A stretch of DNA of 64,000 nucleotides, from NCBI RefSeq assembly GCF_035999195.1, contig NZ_DASYGY010000009.1:1922001-1986000 (forward strand). Reading direction: 5' to 3'. A program made the position numbers and the translations under genes. Each line of letters begins with the position of its first letter. Position 1 is the first letter of the stretch. Below, piece after piece: positions 18,310 to 28,426 of the stretch. The notes under the pieces are model-generated. The model had not been told where the DNA came from and searched no databases. It was given only the letters and a program-made list of their open reading frames with translations. Source of the DNA: Pseudoxanthomonas sp. Lineage in GTDB: Bacteria; Pseudomonadota; Gammaproteobacteria; Xanthomonadales; Xanthomonadaceae.

Positions 18310-18849
18310 TCAGCCGGAGAACCCGCCACTGGCGAGGTAGTCGCGCTCTTCCTGCGTGGAGATGCGCCCCATCGCCTCGTTGCGATGCGGGAAACGGCCG
18401 AAGCGGGCGATCAGGTCGTAGTGCAGCTGCGCGTACTTGATGTAGTTGGCGTCGCTGGTGGCATGGAACAGGTCCAGCGACCGCTGCTGGTCCTCCAGCG
18501 CTTCCGAGTGTTCGTACGGCATGTAGAAGAAGATCTTCAGCGCCGGATCGACCTGCGTGTCGAACCCCGCCTCGATGGCCCGCGCGGCGTAGTGACGCGC
18601 CAGCCCGTCGGTGGCGTAGGAATGCGCGCTCTGGCGGAAGCAGTTGCGCGGAAACTGGTCCAGCAGCAGGATCAACGCCAGCGCGCCGTCCGCATCGCCC
18701 ATCCAGCCTTCCAGCTCGCGCCGCGCCGCGCGGAAGTGCAGCCCGCGGAAACGCTGGTCGAACTCGGCGTCGAACGCATCGTCGTTGGCGAACCACTTCT
18801 CGTAGCCGGCGTTCTTCCAGAAGGTGATGACGTCGTTGGCTTCGTTCAT
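18310..18849 (-). CDS. DUF924 family protein
   Basis: The 179-residue protein matches the DUF924 family by several segments: VITFWKNAGYEKWFAND at the start, LILLLDQFPRNCFR, AYATDGLAR-like HSYATDGLA, FFYMPYEHSE and FGRFPHRN. The fold is an all-helical, TPR-like structure in solved family members; the function is unknown. The start is ATG 18849 (MNEAND), with ATG 18858 three codons upstream as an alternative. It lies 10 bases downstream of the DUF429 gene and may share its transcript. Confidence 0.85.
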   Translation of the reverse strand: MNEANDVITFWKNAGYEKWFANDDAFDAEFDQRFRGLHFRAARRELEGWMGDADGALALILLLDQFPRNCFRQSAHSYATDGLARHYAARAIEAGFDTQVDPALKIFFYMPYEHSEALEDQQRSLDLFHATSDANYIKYAQLHYDLIARFGRFPHRNEAMGRISTQEERDYLASGGFSG

Positions 18850-18859
18850 GGACCGCATC

Positions 18860-19609
18860 CTACCTCTTAATCTCATCTGGCTTACGGCCAGCCCATATCC
18901 AACCCTCACGCATCGCTATTTCCTTCTGCTCCTCGGAAGGGCGGACTGCCTCATGAAGAAGAAACTCTTTGCCTGCAATGGCACAAACGACCGCATCATT
19001 GATGTGACCATTGTTCAGCAGATTGACGTCGATGCCCCCAAAGCAACAGTGCTGGGCCAAAACGTCGCTTGATGCATGCTTAAGCCCCCAGGAAAGACGT
19101 GTCGCTGCTGGATACACCTCAATTGCTCGCACGCCTTGCCACGGATTTTGGTCCCACGCGAGTTCAATAGAGCGTCCAACGGAGATTGATAGCTCACCGA
19201 GAAAATCCAACGCCGACTTCGACGTTCTGGCAATGCGATCAGCACCCACTTCAAGGGGGCGCTTTTTCAATCGCTCGCAAATCTCTTTGTCGGTAAGTCG
19301 CTGAAAAAGATCGTTCGCCGAATGGTTGAGCGTGGCACCCGCCTGATGATCATGGAGAGCCTCTCGCAACCTCACTGGCCAGCCTAAAGGTGCATCGAGA
19401 CAGATTAGGGATTGAGCTTTTCCTTTGATCCATGTTGCGACAACGTCGACCGGCTTGACACTGGACGAGCCAACCTTCGCGTCAACCAACGTTAGGTGTT
19501 GTCCGTCAAAAGAGCCGAGGGCCATTCCCACTTTTGACGGCTTTGTTGCGCAATCAACCCCTACAACAGTGATGGGGTTGTACAGCTCGCTGACCACTGC
19601 TCTACTCAC
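18860..19609 (-). CDS. DUF429 family protein (predicted RNase H-like fold)
   Basis: The 249-residue protein begins with ITVVGVDCATKPSKVGMA and has SLICLDAPLGWPVRLRE, then AIEVYPAATRLSWG and NDAVVCAIAGKEFLL. These acidic blocks are typical of DUF429, predicted to share an RNase H-like fold; the biochemical role is unknown. The GTG start overlaps the stop of the AMP nucleosidase gene (GTGA), which suggests translational coupling. Base composition is clearly lower in GC than in its neighbours, so the gene was probably acquired recently although it now reads as part of the amn unit. Confidence 0.72.
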   Translation of the reverse strand: MSRAVVSELYNPITVVGVDCATKPSKVGMALGSFDGQHLTLVDAKVGSSSVKPVDVVATWIKGKAQSLICLDAPLGWPVRLREALHDHQAGATLNHSANDLFQRLTDKEICERLKKRPLEVGADRIARTSKSALDFLGELSISVGRSIELAWDQNPWQGVRAIEVYPAATRLSWGLKHASSDVLAQHCCFGGIDVNLLNNGHINDAVVCAIAGKEFLLHEAVRPSEEQKEIAMREGWIWAGRKPDEIKR

Positions 19610-20382
19610 TCATCGAACCGAAGATGCCGCACCGACTTCCCATTGCGGCGGATCAACTTCAGCGCCTCGATGCCCACGGTGATGTGGTTCTCCACGAACG
19701 AGGAACTGACCTTCGCGTCGCTGGCTTCGGTCTTGACGCCTTCCGGGATCATCGGCTGGTCGCTGACCAGCAGCAGCGCGCCCACGGGGATGCGGTTGGC
19801 GAAGCCGGCGGCGAAGACGGTGGCCGTTTCCATGTCGATGGCCATGCAGCGCATCGCGCGCAGGCGCTCCTTGAACGCGGTGTCGTGCTCCCACACGCGG
19901 CGGTTGGTGGTGTAGACCGTGCCGGTCCAGTAGTCGTGGCCCAGGTCGCGGATCATCGTGGACACCGCGCGCTGCAGCGCGAACGCGGGCAGCGCCGGCA
20001 CTTCCGGCAGCAGGTAGTCGTTGCTGGTGCCCTCGCCGCGGATCGCCGCGATGGGCAGCACCAGGTCGCCCAGCTGGTTCTTGCGCTTCAGCCCGCCGCA
20101 CTTGCCGAGGAACAGCACCGCCTTGGGCATGATGGCCGACAGCAGGTCCATCATGGTGGCGGCGTTGGGGCTGCCCATGCCGAAGTTGATCATGGTGATG
20201 CCGTCGGCGGTGGCGCTGGCCATCGGCCGGTCCAGGCCCACGATGGGCGCACCGGTGAGCTGCGAAAACACGTTGAGGTAGCCGCCGAAATTGGTCAGCA
20301 GCACATGCTCGCCGAACCGGTCCAGGGGCACGCCGGTGTAGCGCGGCAGCCAGTTGTCGACGATCTCGCTCTTGTCCTTCAT
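19606..20382 (-). CDS. amn: AMP nucleosidase, short form
   Basis: The 258-residue protein is a purine-phosphorylase-fold enzyme with MINFGMGSPNAATMMDLL, VLFLGKCGGLK, GEGTSNDYLLP, AIDMETATVFAAGF and LLVSDQPMIPEGVKT. These identify the short AMP nucleosidase type, which lacks the extra N-terminal domain of the E. coli enzyme. It hydrolyses AMP to adenine and ribose 5-phosphate in the cytoplasm. The start at 20382 (MKDKSE) is preceded by GAGGG. It is divergent from the amidohydrolase pair with 113 bases between the starts. Confidence 0.9.
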   Translation of the reverse strand: MKDKSEIVDNWLPRYTGVPLDRFGEHVLLTNFGGYLNVFSQLTGAPIVGLDRPMASATADGITMINFGMGSPNAATMMDLLSAIMPKAVLFLGKCGGLKRKNQLGDLVLPIAAIRGEGTSNDYLLPEVPALPAFALQRAVSTMIRDLGHDYWTGTVYTTNRRVWEHDTAFKERLRAMRCMAIDMETATVFAAGFANRIPVGALLLVSDQPMIPEGVKTEASDAKVSSSFVENHITVGIEALKLIRRNGKSVRHLRFDE

Positions 20383-20495
20383 GGAACCCTCTTTTTCTTG
20401 TTGTTGTGCGGCGATTCTGGCACGACTGCGACGCACGCACTTGGCAAGCGGCGGCTCCGCCGGTTAGGTTCCCGGTCTGTTCCGGGGGATACACC

Positions 20496-21913
<1,418 letters not shown>

Positions 21914-21917
<4 letters not shown>

Positions 21918-23287
21918 AGCGCATCCATGATCTTTCCTCCCGTCATCCCGGCGCAGGCCGGGACCCAGCGACTTTCGATGGGTGCTGCGGTACTGACAGC
22001 AAAAGGCACTGGGTCCCGGCTTTCGCCGGGATGACGGTGAGATCACTCGCCGTCGCAATCGCACTGGCGTCGACCTCTCTCACCGCCTTCGCCCAGAACA
22101 TCCTGATCCGCAACGCCACCGTGCACACCGCCGGTCCGCAGGGCACGTTGAAGAACGCGGACGTGCTGGTGCGCAATGGGGTGGTGCAGGCGGTCGGCAC
22201 GGGGCTGGCCGTCGCCGGTGCGACGGTGGTGGAGGCGAACGGCCGTCCGCTGACGCCCGCGTTCTTCGGCGGCATCACCGAGATCGGTGTGGAGGAAGTG
22301 TCCGGCGAGTCGTCCACCGTCGATGCCGCGGTGACGCTGGAAGACCAGCCGATGCGTCCCGAGTTCGACGTGACGCTGGCCTACAACCCGGCGTCGGTGC
22401 TGATTCCGGTGTCGCGGGTGGAAGGCATTGGCTTCACGTTGCTGGCCGCGTCGACCGGCGGTTCCTTCATCGCCGGCCAGGGCGGGGTGATGCGGCTGGA
22501 CGGCAGTGCCGATCCGGTCGGTCCGCGCGCGCTGTTCGTGCGGCTGGGCAGCGGCGGTGCGGAGCTGGCCGGCAAGTCGCGCGCGGCGCAGTGGATGCTG
22601 CTGGACCAGATGGTGGCCGAAGCGCGCGGCCGCGTGCCGGTGGATTCGCCGCATGCGCTGCTGACGCCCGCAGGCCGCGCCACGCTGGCGCGCTACCTGG
22701 CCGGCAATGGCCGCATCGTGGCGCAGGTGCACCGCGCGGCCGACATCCGCCAGTTGCTGCGCTGGGCGCAACGCGAGAACGTGCGCATCGCCATCGCCGG
22801 CGGTGCGGAAGCGTGGAAGCTGGCGCCGCAACTGGCGCAGGCGAAGGTGCCGGTGTTCGTGGACGCGCTGGCCGCGCTGCCGGCCGACTTCGACCAGATC
22901 GGCGCGTCGCTGGAGAACGCGGCGCGGCTGGATGCCGCCGGCGTGAGCGTCAGCTTTTCGCAGGCCGGCGACGCCTCGCACAACGCACGCAAGATCCGCC
23001 AGCTGGCGGGCAATGCCGTGGCCAACGGCCTGCCATGGGAAGACGGCCTGGCCGGACTCACGCGCGTGCCGGCGGAGGCGTTCGGCGTGGGCGACCGCGT
23101 GGGCATCATCGCGCCGGGCAAGTTGGCCGACCTGGTGTTGTGGAGCGGCGATCCGCTGGACGTGGCCCACACGGCGGAACAGCTGTGGCTGGGCGGACGG
23201 GCCATTCCGATGCGCTCGCGCCAGACCGAACTGCGCGACCGCTACCTGCAACAGGCCGGACCGCTGCCGCGCGCGTACACGAAGTAG
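21914..23287 (+). CDS. Amidohydrolase-like protein lacking the HxH metal motif
   Basis: The 457-residue frame opens with a GTG at 21914 that overlaps the upstream stop. Residues about 10-42 are encoded by an inserted palindromic repeat. The hydrophobic signal peptide core (SLAVAIALASTSLTAFAQ) follows it. The mature part has the two sandwich halves (NILIRNATVHTAG at the start, IIAPGKLADLVLWSGDPL at the end) and a barrel, but where the upstream partner has VHSH this protein has PAFFGGITEIG, so the usual metal ligands are missing. It may be a regulatory or structural partner of the active amidohydrolase. An ATG at 22031, supplied by the repeat itself, would give a cleaner signal peptide and could be the start in use. 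Confidence 0.78.
21941..22036. repeat. REP-like palindromic element inserted in a coding sequence
   Basis: Two 28-base arms (21941-21968 and 22009-22036), each carrying the CGTCATCCCGGC / GCCGGGATGACG motif, are near-perfect inverted repeats around a 40-base loop. The element is 96 bases, an exact multiple of three, and is read in frame as the N-terminal region of the second amidohydrolase. The arm motif is of the widespread GTCATCCCGGC type found between genes in many gammaproteobacteria. Confidence 0.82.
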
Positions 23288-23297
23288 GCGCGGCGCC

Positions 23298-24977
23298 TCA
23301 GTCGACGGTGGCGTCCACGGGCGCCTGCAGGCGCTCGCCGCCATGCGCCGGCGCGTCCTCGGCGACGACGCGGTCGCCGCCGGCGCGCTTGGCCACGTAC
23401 ATCGCCTGGTCGGCGCGCGCGATCAGCGACGCCACGGTATCGCCGTCGCGCGCCTGCGCGGCGCCGATGCTGGCGGTCACGTGCACGGCCACGCCCTCCA
23501 CATGCGCGCAGTCGTGGCGGATGCGCGCGCAGACGTCTTCGCCGATGCGCATGGCGGTGCGCAGCTCGACGCCGGACAGCACCAGTACGAACTCCTCGCC
23601 CCCCAGCCGGCCGAGCTGGTCGCCGTACTGGAACTGCTGGCTGACCGCGCGCGTCACCGCGCGCAGGCAGGCGTCGCCGATGGCATGCCCATGGCGGTCG
23701 TTGACCTGCTTGAAGTGGTCCAGGTCGATGAACAGCAACGAGACCGGGATGTGTTCGCGCAGGCGTTCGATCAGCGCCCAGTCGAGACGGTGCTCGATCG
23801 CGGCGCGATTGAGCATGCCGGTCAGGCCATCGCGCTCGGCATGCGCCTTGGCGCTGTCGCGCTCGCGGCGGAAGGTCAGCATGCGGTCGGCCAGGCCCAG
23901 CGCGAGCACGACGGCGGTGAACGCCAGTACCCACGGCAGGCCGTATTCGAGCCACGGTTCGGGCCGTTCGCCGCCGCTGAAGCGGAACGCGCGCGTCATG
24001 GTGAAGACCAGCAACGGCACCCAGGCGATCAGCACGTAGGCGGCGTGGCGCTGTCCTCGCCACCAGGCCACCACCAGCGTGACCAGCGCGACGGCATTGG
24101 TCAGCAGGAACAGGGCGTTGGCGACGCTCGGGAACCAGGCCTTGTCGGCGGGCCACGGCGACAGCAGCAGCACGAGCGTGGCACCGCAGCCGTAGACGCC
24201 GATGGTGCGCATCGCCAGGGAGAGCCGCGGCGCGGCCTGGCGCAGGGCGGCGTAGTCCAGCCACAGCAGCACCAGCAGGATGGTGGCCAGCGTGCCGGAG
24301 AGCCAGATGCCCTGCGCGCCCAGGCCCGCCAGCACCGACAGGCCGGGCCAGGCATACGCTTCGCCGTAGGAGCACATCGCATACAGCCACTGGAACAGCA
24401 TGGCGCCGGCGTACAGCAGGTAGACCCGCTCGCGCAGCATGGCCCAGAACAGCAGCATCACCATCGACACGCCCAGCACCATGCCGATGGCCGGCAGAAC
24501 CAGGCGCACGTGCCACAGGTCGGCAGCCGCGTAGGCGGGGGCGGATTCCACCGCGATCCGCAGCGGATAACGCGCGCCTTCCACCTTCACGTCGACCGGC
24601 CCGTCGCCGGCCAGCGGGAACACCAGCGCACGCCGGCTGTAGCGGGGATCGAGGTCGGGACGGAAGATGTCCTGCCGTAGCGGCGGGCCGCCGGCGGGGT
24701 CCTGCACGGTCACGCGCGCGGTGTACGGGTGGTAGAAGACCAGCAACGGCTCGACAACGCCGGGCCGCGGATGCACCCGCCACTCGCCGTTGCCGACCGC
24801 GCGCACCTCGGCGGCGGCGCCGTCGAAGCGACGTTCCGAAAACAATCCGGCACGCTGCCCGGCCTGCTGTTCCAGCGCCCCTGGCTGGATGCGGTCGATC
24901 CGCGCGATGTCCTGCCCACGCGCGCCCACCGGCAGCAGGGCCAGCAGCAGCAGTAACCACCCCCACCGCTGCGTCAT
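23298..24977 (-). CDS. Membrane diguanylate cyclase with 7TMR-DISM-type sensor
   Basis: The 559-residue protein has a signal peptide, a periplasmic domain of about 150 residues, seven to eight hydrophobic segments (about 175-370) as in 7TMR-DISM receptors, and a C-terminal GGDEF domain. That domain has RDGLTGMLNRAAIEHRL, LFIDLDHFKQVNDRHGH, the active-site motif GGEEF and IARADQAMYVAKRAGGD. An intact GGEEF implies synthesis of cyclic di-GMP from two GTP. The degenerate position four residues before the motif (GRLGGEEF) gives no clear RxxD inhibitory site. It is convergent with the amidohydrolase operon, 10 bases apart. Confidence 0.9.
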   Translation of the reverse strand: MTQRWGWLLLLLALLPVGARGQDIARIDRIQPGALEQQAGQRAGLFSERRFDGAAAEVRAVGNGEWRVHPRPGVVEPLLVFYHPYTARVTVQDPAGGPPLRQDIFRPDLDPRYSRRALVFPLAGDGPVDVKVEGARYPLRIAVESAPAYAAADLWHVRLVLPAIGMVLGVSMVMLLFWAMLRERVYLLYAGAMLFQWLYAMCSYGEAYAWPGLSVLAGLGAQGIWLSGTLATILLVLLWLDYAALRQAAPRLSLAMRTIGVYGCGATLVLLLSPWPADKAWFPSVANALFLLTNAVALVTLVVAWWRGQRHAAYVLIAWVPLLVFTMTRAFRFSGGERPEPWLEYGLPWVLAFTAVVLALGLADRMLTFRRERDSAKAHAERDGLTGMLNRAAIEHRLDWALIERLREHIPVSLLFIDLDHFKQVNDRHGHAIGDACLRAVTRAVSQQFQYGDQLGRLGGEEFVLVLSGVELRTAMRIGEDVCARIRHDCAHVEGVAVHVTASIGAAQARDGDTVASLIARADQAMYVAKRAGGDRVVAEDAPAHGGERLQAPVDATVD

Positions 24978-25247
24978 GTTGCCCCTTCCCTATGCGGCGA
25001 GTGTCGGGCCGGGTCCCGGACGGAACAAGCCATGGCCGGATCGATCTGTGACCCGGCTCACACAAGCAGTGCGGGCTGTACCCCGTCGCGCACCTGACCA
25101 TCGGCTCGTTTTGCGAGCGGACCGGCGCCCGGAAAGAGTGACGCGCCGCACACTTCATGCGTTTATCCAGCGACTTGCCCGCTGTTCTCCGCTAGTTTTC
25201 CGGCGTTGGCTACATATGCACATGCGACGAATGCCGGGAGGGGCTAG

Positions 25248-26195
25248 ATGCGCATTGGAATCGTCGTGGACTCGGCGTGCGACCTGCCGCTCGAGTATCT
25301 GGAACAACACAACATCGTCATCCTGCCGATCACCGTGCGCATCGGCGAGGCCGTGCTGGCCGACCATCGCGACGAGCAGGCCACGCTGAGCTTCCTGCAC
25401 GCGCACGTGGCCGAGCGCGGCCACGAGGCCGAGACCACGCCGTTCACCGTCAACCAGATCCGCGACCTGTTCCTCGGCCGGCTGGTGATCGACTACGACC
25501 ACGTGTTCTGCATGACGATCACCAAGACGCGCTCGCCGATCCACGAGAACGCGATGCAGGCCAGCTTCGCCATCCTCAACGACTACAAGCCGGTGCGGCA
25601 GGCCGCGGGCCACAACTCGCCGTTCGCCCTGCGCGTGATCGACACGCAGAACCTGTTCGCCGCGCAGGGCATCACCGCTGTGGAAGCCGTGCGCATGCGC
25701 GACGCCGGCGCCGGCGTGCAGCAGATCCGCGAGCGCCTGGAGGAACTGGCCAACAACACGCACGGCTACATGATCCCGCGCGACCTCTACTACCTGCGCA
25801 ACCGCGCCCGCACCAAGGGCGACCGCAGCGTCGGCCTGCTCAGTGCCGCGCTGGGCAGCGCGCTGGACATCAAGCCGGTGCTGTACGGCCATGCCGGCAA
25901 CACGGAGCCGGTGGCCAAGATCAAGGGCTTCGAGAATGCGGTGGAACAGATGTTCAAGTTCACCGGCAACCGGGTGATGGCCGGCCTGATGACGCCCACC
26001 CTGTGCCTGAGCTACGGCGGCGAACTGTCGGAACTGCGCGCCCTGCCCGGCTACCAGCGCCTGCGCGACATCTGCGAGAACAACAAGGTCGAGGTGTTCG
26101 AGAGCGTGATGAGCCTCACCGGCATGGTCAACGTGGGCAAGGGGGCGGTGGTCGCCGCCTTCGCCGCGCCGCCGGCTCCGTTCAAGGTGGCGTAA
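25248..26195 (+). CDS. DegV family fatty-acid-binding protein
   Basis: The 315-residue protein has the DegV hallmarks: IGIVVDSACDLPLEYL at the start, SFLHAHV and TTPFTVNQIRDLF in the first half, MTITKTRSPIHENAM, VIDTQNLFAAQGI, and IPRDLYYLRNRARTKGD plus LDIKPVL in the second half. DegV/FakB proteins bind a fatty acid; in Firmicutes they present it to the kinase FakA, but no FakA partner is visible here. The 270 bases upstream contain no other gene. A hairpin follows and a small unknown gene starts 55 bases later. Confidence 0.87.
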   Translation: MRIGIVVDSACDLPLEYLEQHNIVILPITVRIGEAVLADHRDEQATLSFLHAHVAERGHEAETTPFTVNQIRDLFLGRLVIDYDHVFCMTITKTRSPIHENAMQASFAILNDYKPVRQAAGHNSPFALRVIDTQNLFAAQGITAVEAVRMRDAGAGVQQIRERLEELANNTHGYMIPRDLYYLRNRARTKGDRSVGLLSAALGSALDIKPVLYGHAGNTEPVAKIKGFENAVEQMFKFTGNRVMAGLMTPTLCLSYGGELSELRALPGYQRLRDICENNKVEVFESVMSLTGMVNVGKGAVVAAFAAPPAPFKVA

Positions 26196-26225
26196 CGGCC
26201 GGCTAACGCGCCGGCGATACGCTAT

Positions 26226-26246
26226 CCCCCGGGTTTCAACCGGGGG
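26226..26246 (+). promoter_or_regulatory. Hairpin overlapping the ribosome binding site of the next gene
   Basis: CCCCCGG and CCGGGGG form a perfect 7-base-pair stem around GTTTCAA. The right arm contains the GGGGG that would serve as ribosome binding site for the ATG at 26251. There is no T tract, so occlusion of translation is as plausible as termination after degV. Confidence 0.45.
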
Positions 26247-26250
26247 TGCC

Positions 26251-26595
26251 ATGGCCGTCCGTTACTACATCAGCCTGCCCGATCCCGGCCGCGCACGCGG
26301 CGGCGATCCGGCTTTCAGTTTCGACGCGCATGGCGCGGACGAGTTCGCCGCGCAGTTGCAGCACGCGCTGCGCACCAGCCAGCTGTTCGAGCGCTGGCGC
26401 GCGCGGCAGGAAGAACCCGACGAAGTGGATCCCGGCCTCGGCGTGACCGACGACGGCGCCACCGTGCGCGGACAGCAGGACGACCTGAGCATCCTGCTGG
26501 TGGCGACTTCGTCGATTCCCGGCCAGGTGCTGAAGCATCGCCTGCGTCTGCTGGCCGGGCACGCGTGGGAGCTTCGCGACGTCTCGGCCGCGTGA
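26251..26595 (+). CDS. Conserved-looking small protein of unknown function
   Basis: The 114-residue, acidic, soluble protein starts MAVRYYISLPDPG. It has no membrane segment and no motif I can name. The middle is Gln/Glu/Arg rich and the end (QDDLSILLVATSSIPGQVLKHR) looks like a folded beta-alpha unit. Codon use matches the backbone. Its stop overlaps the GTG start of the following ATP-pyrophosphatase-like gene, so the two are translated together. Function unknown. Confidence 0.65.
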   Translation: MAVRYYISLPDPGRARGGDPAFSFDAHGADEFAAQLQHALRTSQLFERWRARQEEPDEVDPGLGVTDDGATVRGQQDDLSILLVATSSIPGQVLKHRLRLLAGHAWELRDVSAA

Positions 26596-27269
26596 GCGGC
26601 GCGCGACTGCCGGTCCTGCTTGCGTGGAGCGGCGGCAAGGACGCGGCGTGGACGCTGCACGTCCTTCGCCAGCGCGATGATGTCGAGGTGGTCGGCCTGC
26701 TGACCACGATCACCCGCGAGTACGACCGCGTCTCCATGCAGGGCATCCGCCGCAGCGTGCTGCACGCGCAGGCCGGCGCCACCGGCCTGCCGCTGATCGA
26801 GGCGATGATTCCAGCCGCCTGCGGCAACGACGACTACGAACGCGCAATGGCCGATGCCTTGGCCGACGCCGCACGACGCTGGCCCACCCTGCGCACGGTG
26901 GCGTTCGGCGACCTGTTCCTGGAAGACATCCGCACGTACCGCGTGCGCCACCTGGCCGGAATCGGCTGGGAGGCGATGACGCCGCTGTTCGGCGCCGACA
27001 CGGCGGCGCTGGCGAAAGAGATGATCGAAGGCGGCTTGACCGCGCACCTGTGTTGCGTGGATACGCGGCAGCTCGACGCCCGCTTCGCCGGCCGTGCATT
27101 CGATGGAACCCTGCTCCGCGCGCTGCCACCCACCGTCGACCCCTGCGGTGAGAACGGCGAATTCCACACCTGCGTGTCGGCCGGCCCGATGTTCGCCACG
27201 CCACTGACGCTGACCCAGGGCGACACCGAACTGCGCGACGGACGCTTCGCCTACACCGACTACACGTAG
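26592..27269 (+). CDS. Dph6-like ATP pyrophosphatase domain protein
   Basis: The 225-residue protein opens with VLLAWSGGKDAAWTLH, the PP-loop that binds ATP in N-type ATP pyrophosphatases. It continues with VSMQGIRRSVL, TVAFGDLFLEDIRTYR and GENGEFHTCVSAGP, the signature of the Dph6/diphthine-ammonia-ligase family. Bacteria lack diphthamide, so the real substrate is unknown; an ATP-dependent amidation is the family chemistry. The GTG at 26592 overlaps the upstream stop (GTGA) and places the PP-loop ten residues in, which is usual. Confidence 0.82.
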   Translation: MSGARLPVLLAWSGGKDAAWTLHVLRQRDDVEVVGLLTTITREYDRVSMQGIRRSVLHAQAGATGLPLIEAMIPAACGNDDYERAMADALADAARRWPTLRTVAFGDLFLEDIRTYRVRHLAGIGWEAMTPLFGADTAALAKEMIEGGLTAHLCCVDTRQLDARFAGRAFDGTLLRALPPTVDPCGENGEFHTCVSAGPMFATPLTLTQGDTELRDGRFAYTDYT

Positions 27270-27416
27270 CGTGCGCCGCGCGCACGTGGGCACGGGTGTC
27301 GGATCGTTGCGGTCATGCGCATGGCGCACGCTACGCATCGTAGGGTGGGCCTTGGCCCACCGTCGCCATCACGGGGGAGGCAATGACCCCGACGGCGGGC
27401 TTGAGCCCGCCCTACG
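27266..27416. repeat. Cluster of short intergenic palindromes
   Basis: The gap between the Dph6-like gene and fghA contains two facing copies of the GTAGCGTGCGCC-type unit (27266-27285 and about 27313-27336), one copy of the 22-base GTAGGGTGGGCC unit (27340-27361), and GGCGGGCTTGAGCCCGCC (27395-27412), which ends inside the fghA stop region and could terminate it. Confidence 0.65.
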
Positions 27417-28248
27417 CGTGGAGCGCCTTCGCGTGGTGCGCGATGTGCTCGCCGATGAAGCTGGCGATGAAGTAATAGCTGTGGTCGTAGCCAGGCTGCA
27501 GGCGCAGCGTCAGCGGATGGCCTGCGACGTCGGCTGCCGCCTGCAGCAGTTCCGGCTTCAACTGGGTCTGCAGGAATTCGTCGGCGTCGCCCTGGTCGAC
27601 CAGCAGCGGCAAGCGTTCCGGCGCTCCGGCGATCAGGGCGACGGTGTCGTACGCCTTCCATGTCTCGCGATCTTCGCCGAGATAGGCACCCAACGCCTTC
27701 TCGCCCCACGGCACCTGCGAAGGCGCGACGATCGGCGAGAACGCCGAGATGCTGCGATAGCGGCCGGGATTCTTCAGCGCGATCATCAATGCACCGTGCC
27801 CGCCCATCGAATGACCGCTGATCGCGCGCGCGTCGTTGACCGGAAAGTTCGCCTCGACCAGCGCCGGCAGTTCATTGACGAGGTAGTCGTACATCCGGTA
27901 GTGCGCGGCCCACGGCGCCTGTGTGGCATTGACGTAGAAGCCGGCACCCTTGCCGAGGTCGTAGCCGTCGGCATCGGCCACGTCATCGCCCCGGGGACTG
28001 GTATCCGGCGCGACCAGGATCACGCCATGCTCGGCGGCGTAGCGCTGCGCGCCCGCCTTGGTGATGAAATTCTGTTCGGTGCAGGTCAGGCCGGACAGCC
28101 AGTAGAGCACCGGCAGGGTCTGCGTTGCGGCCTGCGGGGGCAGGTAGACGGCGAACCGCATCGTGCAGCCGAGGGTGCGGGATGCGTGTTCGTAGACGTC
28201 CTGCCAGCCGCCGTGCATGGCGCGGTGTTCGATGCGCTGGAGTGTCAT
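27412..28248 (-). CDS. fghA: S-formylglutathione hydrolase
   Basis: The 278-residue enzyme is an esterase-D type alpha/beta hydrolase with LYWLSGLTCTEQNF, the nucleophile GHSMGGHGAL, FSPIVAP and the late catalytic His in GYDHSYYFIASF. It hydrolyses S-formylglutathione to formate and glutathione, the second step of glutathione-dependent formaldehyde oxidation. It follows frmA in the same direction with a repeat element between them, completing frmR-frmA-fghA. Length and motifs are normal for the family. Confidence 0.94.
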   Translation of the reverse strand: MTLQRIEHRAMHGGWQDVYEHASRTLGCTMRFAVYLPPQAATQTLPVLYWLSGLTCTEQNFITKAGAQRYAAEHGVILVAPDTSPRGDDVADADGYDLGKGAGFYVNATQAPWAAHYRMYDYLVNELPALVEANFPVNDARAISGHSMGGHGALMIALKNPGRYRSISAFSPIVAPSQVPWGEKALGAYLGEDRETWKAYDTVALIAGAPERLPLLVDQGDADEFLQTQLKPELLQAAADVAGHPLTLRLQPGYDHSYYFIASFIGEHIAHHAKALHA

Positions 28249-28261
28249 GGTGGTTCCCGTG

Positions 28262-28424
28262 TTCTCTTCTCCCGCCGGGAGAAGGTGGCGCGAAGCGCCG
28301 GATGAGGGTGGGCGAAGCGGGAAGGGCGAACATCCGTGGACGCTGCAGCAGGCGCGAGGTCCGAGCGCCGCGAAGCCGCCGGACCCTCATCCCAACCCCT
28401 CTCCCGAAGCGAGAGGGGCTCGAG
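28262..28424. repeat. Long dispersed repeat, inverted copy
   Basis: This copy between fghA and frmA has the TTCTCCCGCCGGGAGAAGG hairpin at one end and the CCAACCCCTCTCCC...GAGAGGGG hairpin at the other. It is in opposite orientation to the two units at 15688-16070. The stems could act as a processing or attenuation site between the two genes. Confidence 0.65.
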
Positions 28425-28426
28425 CG

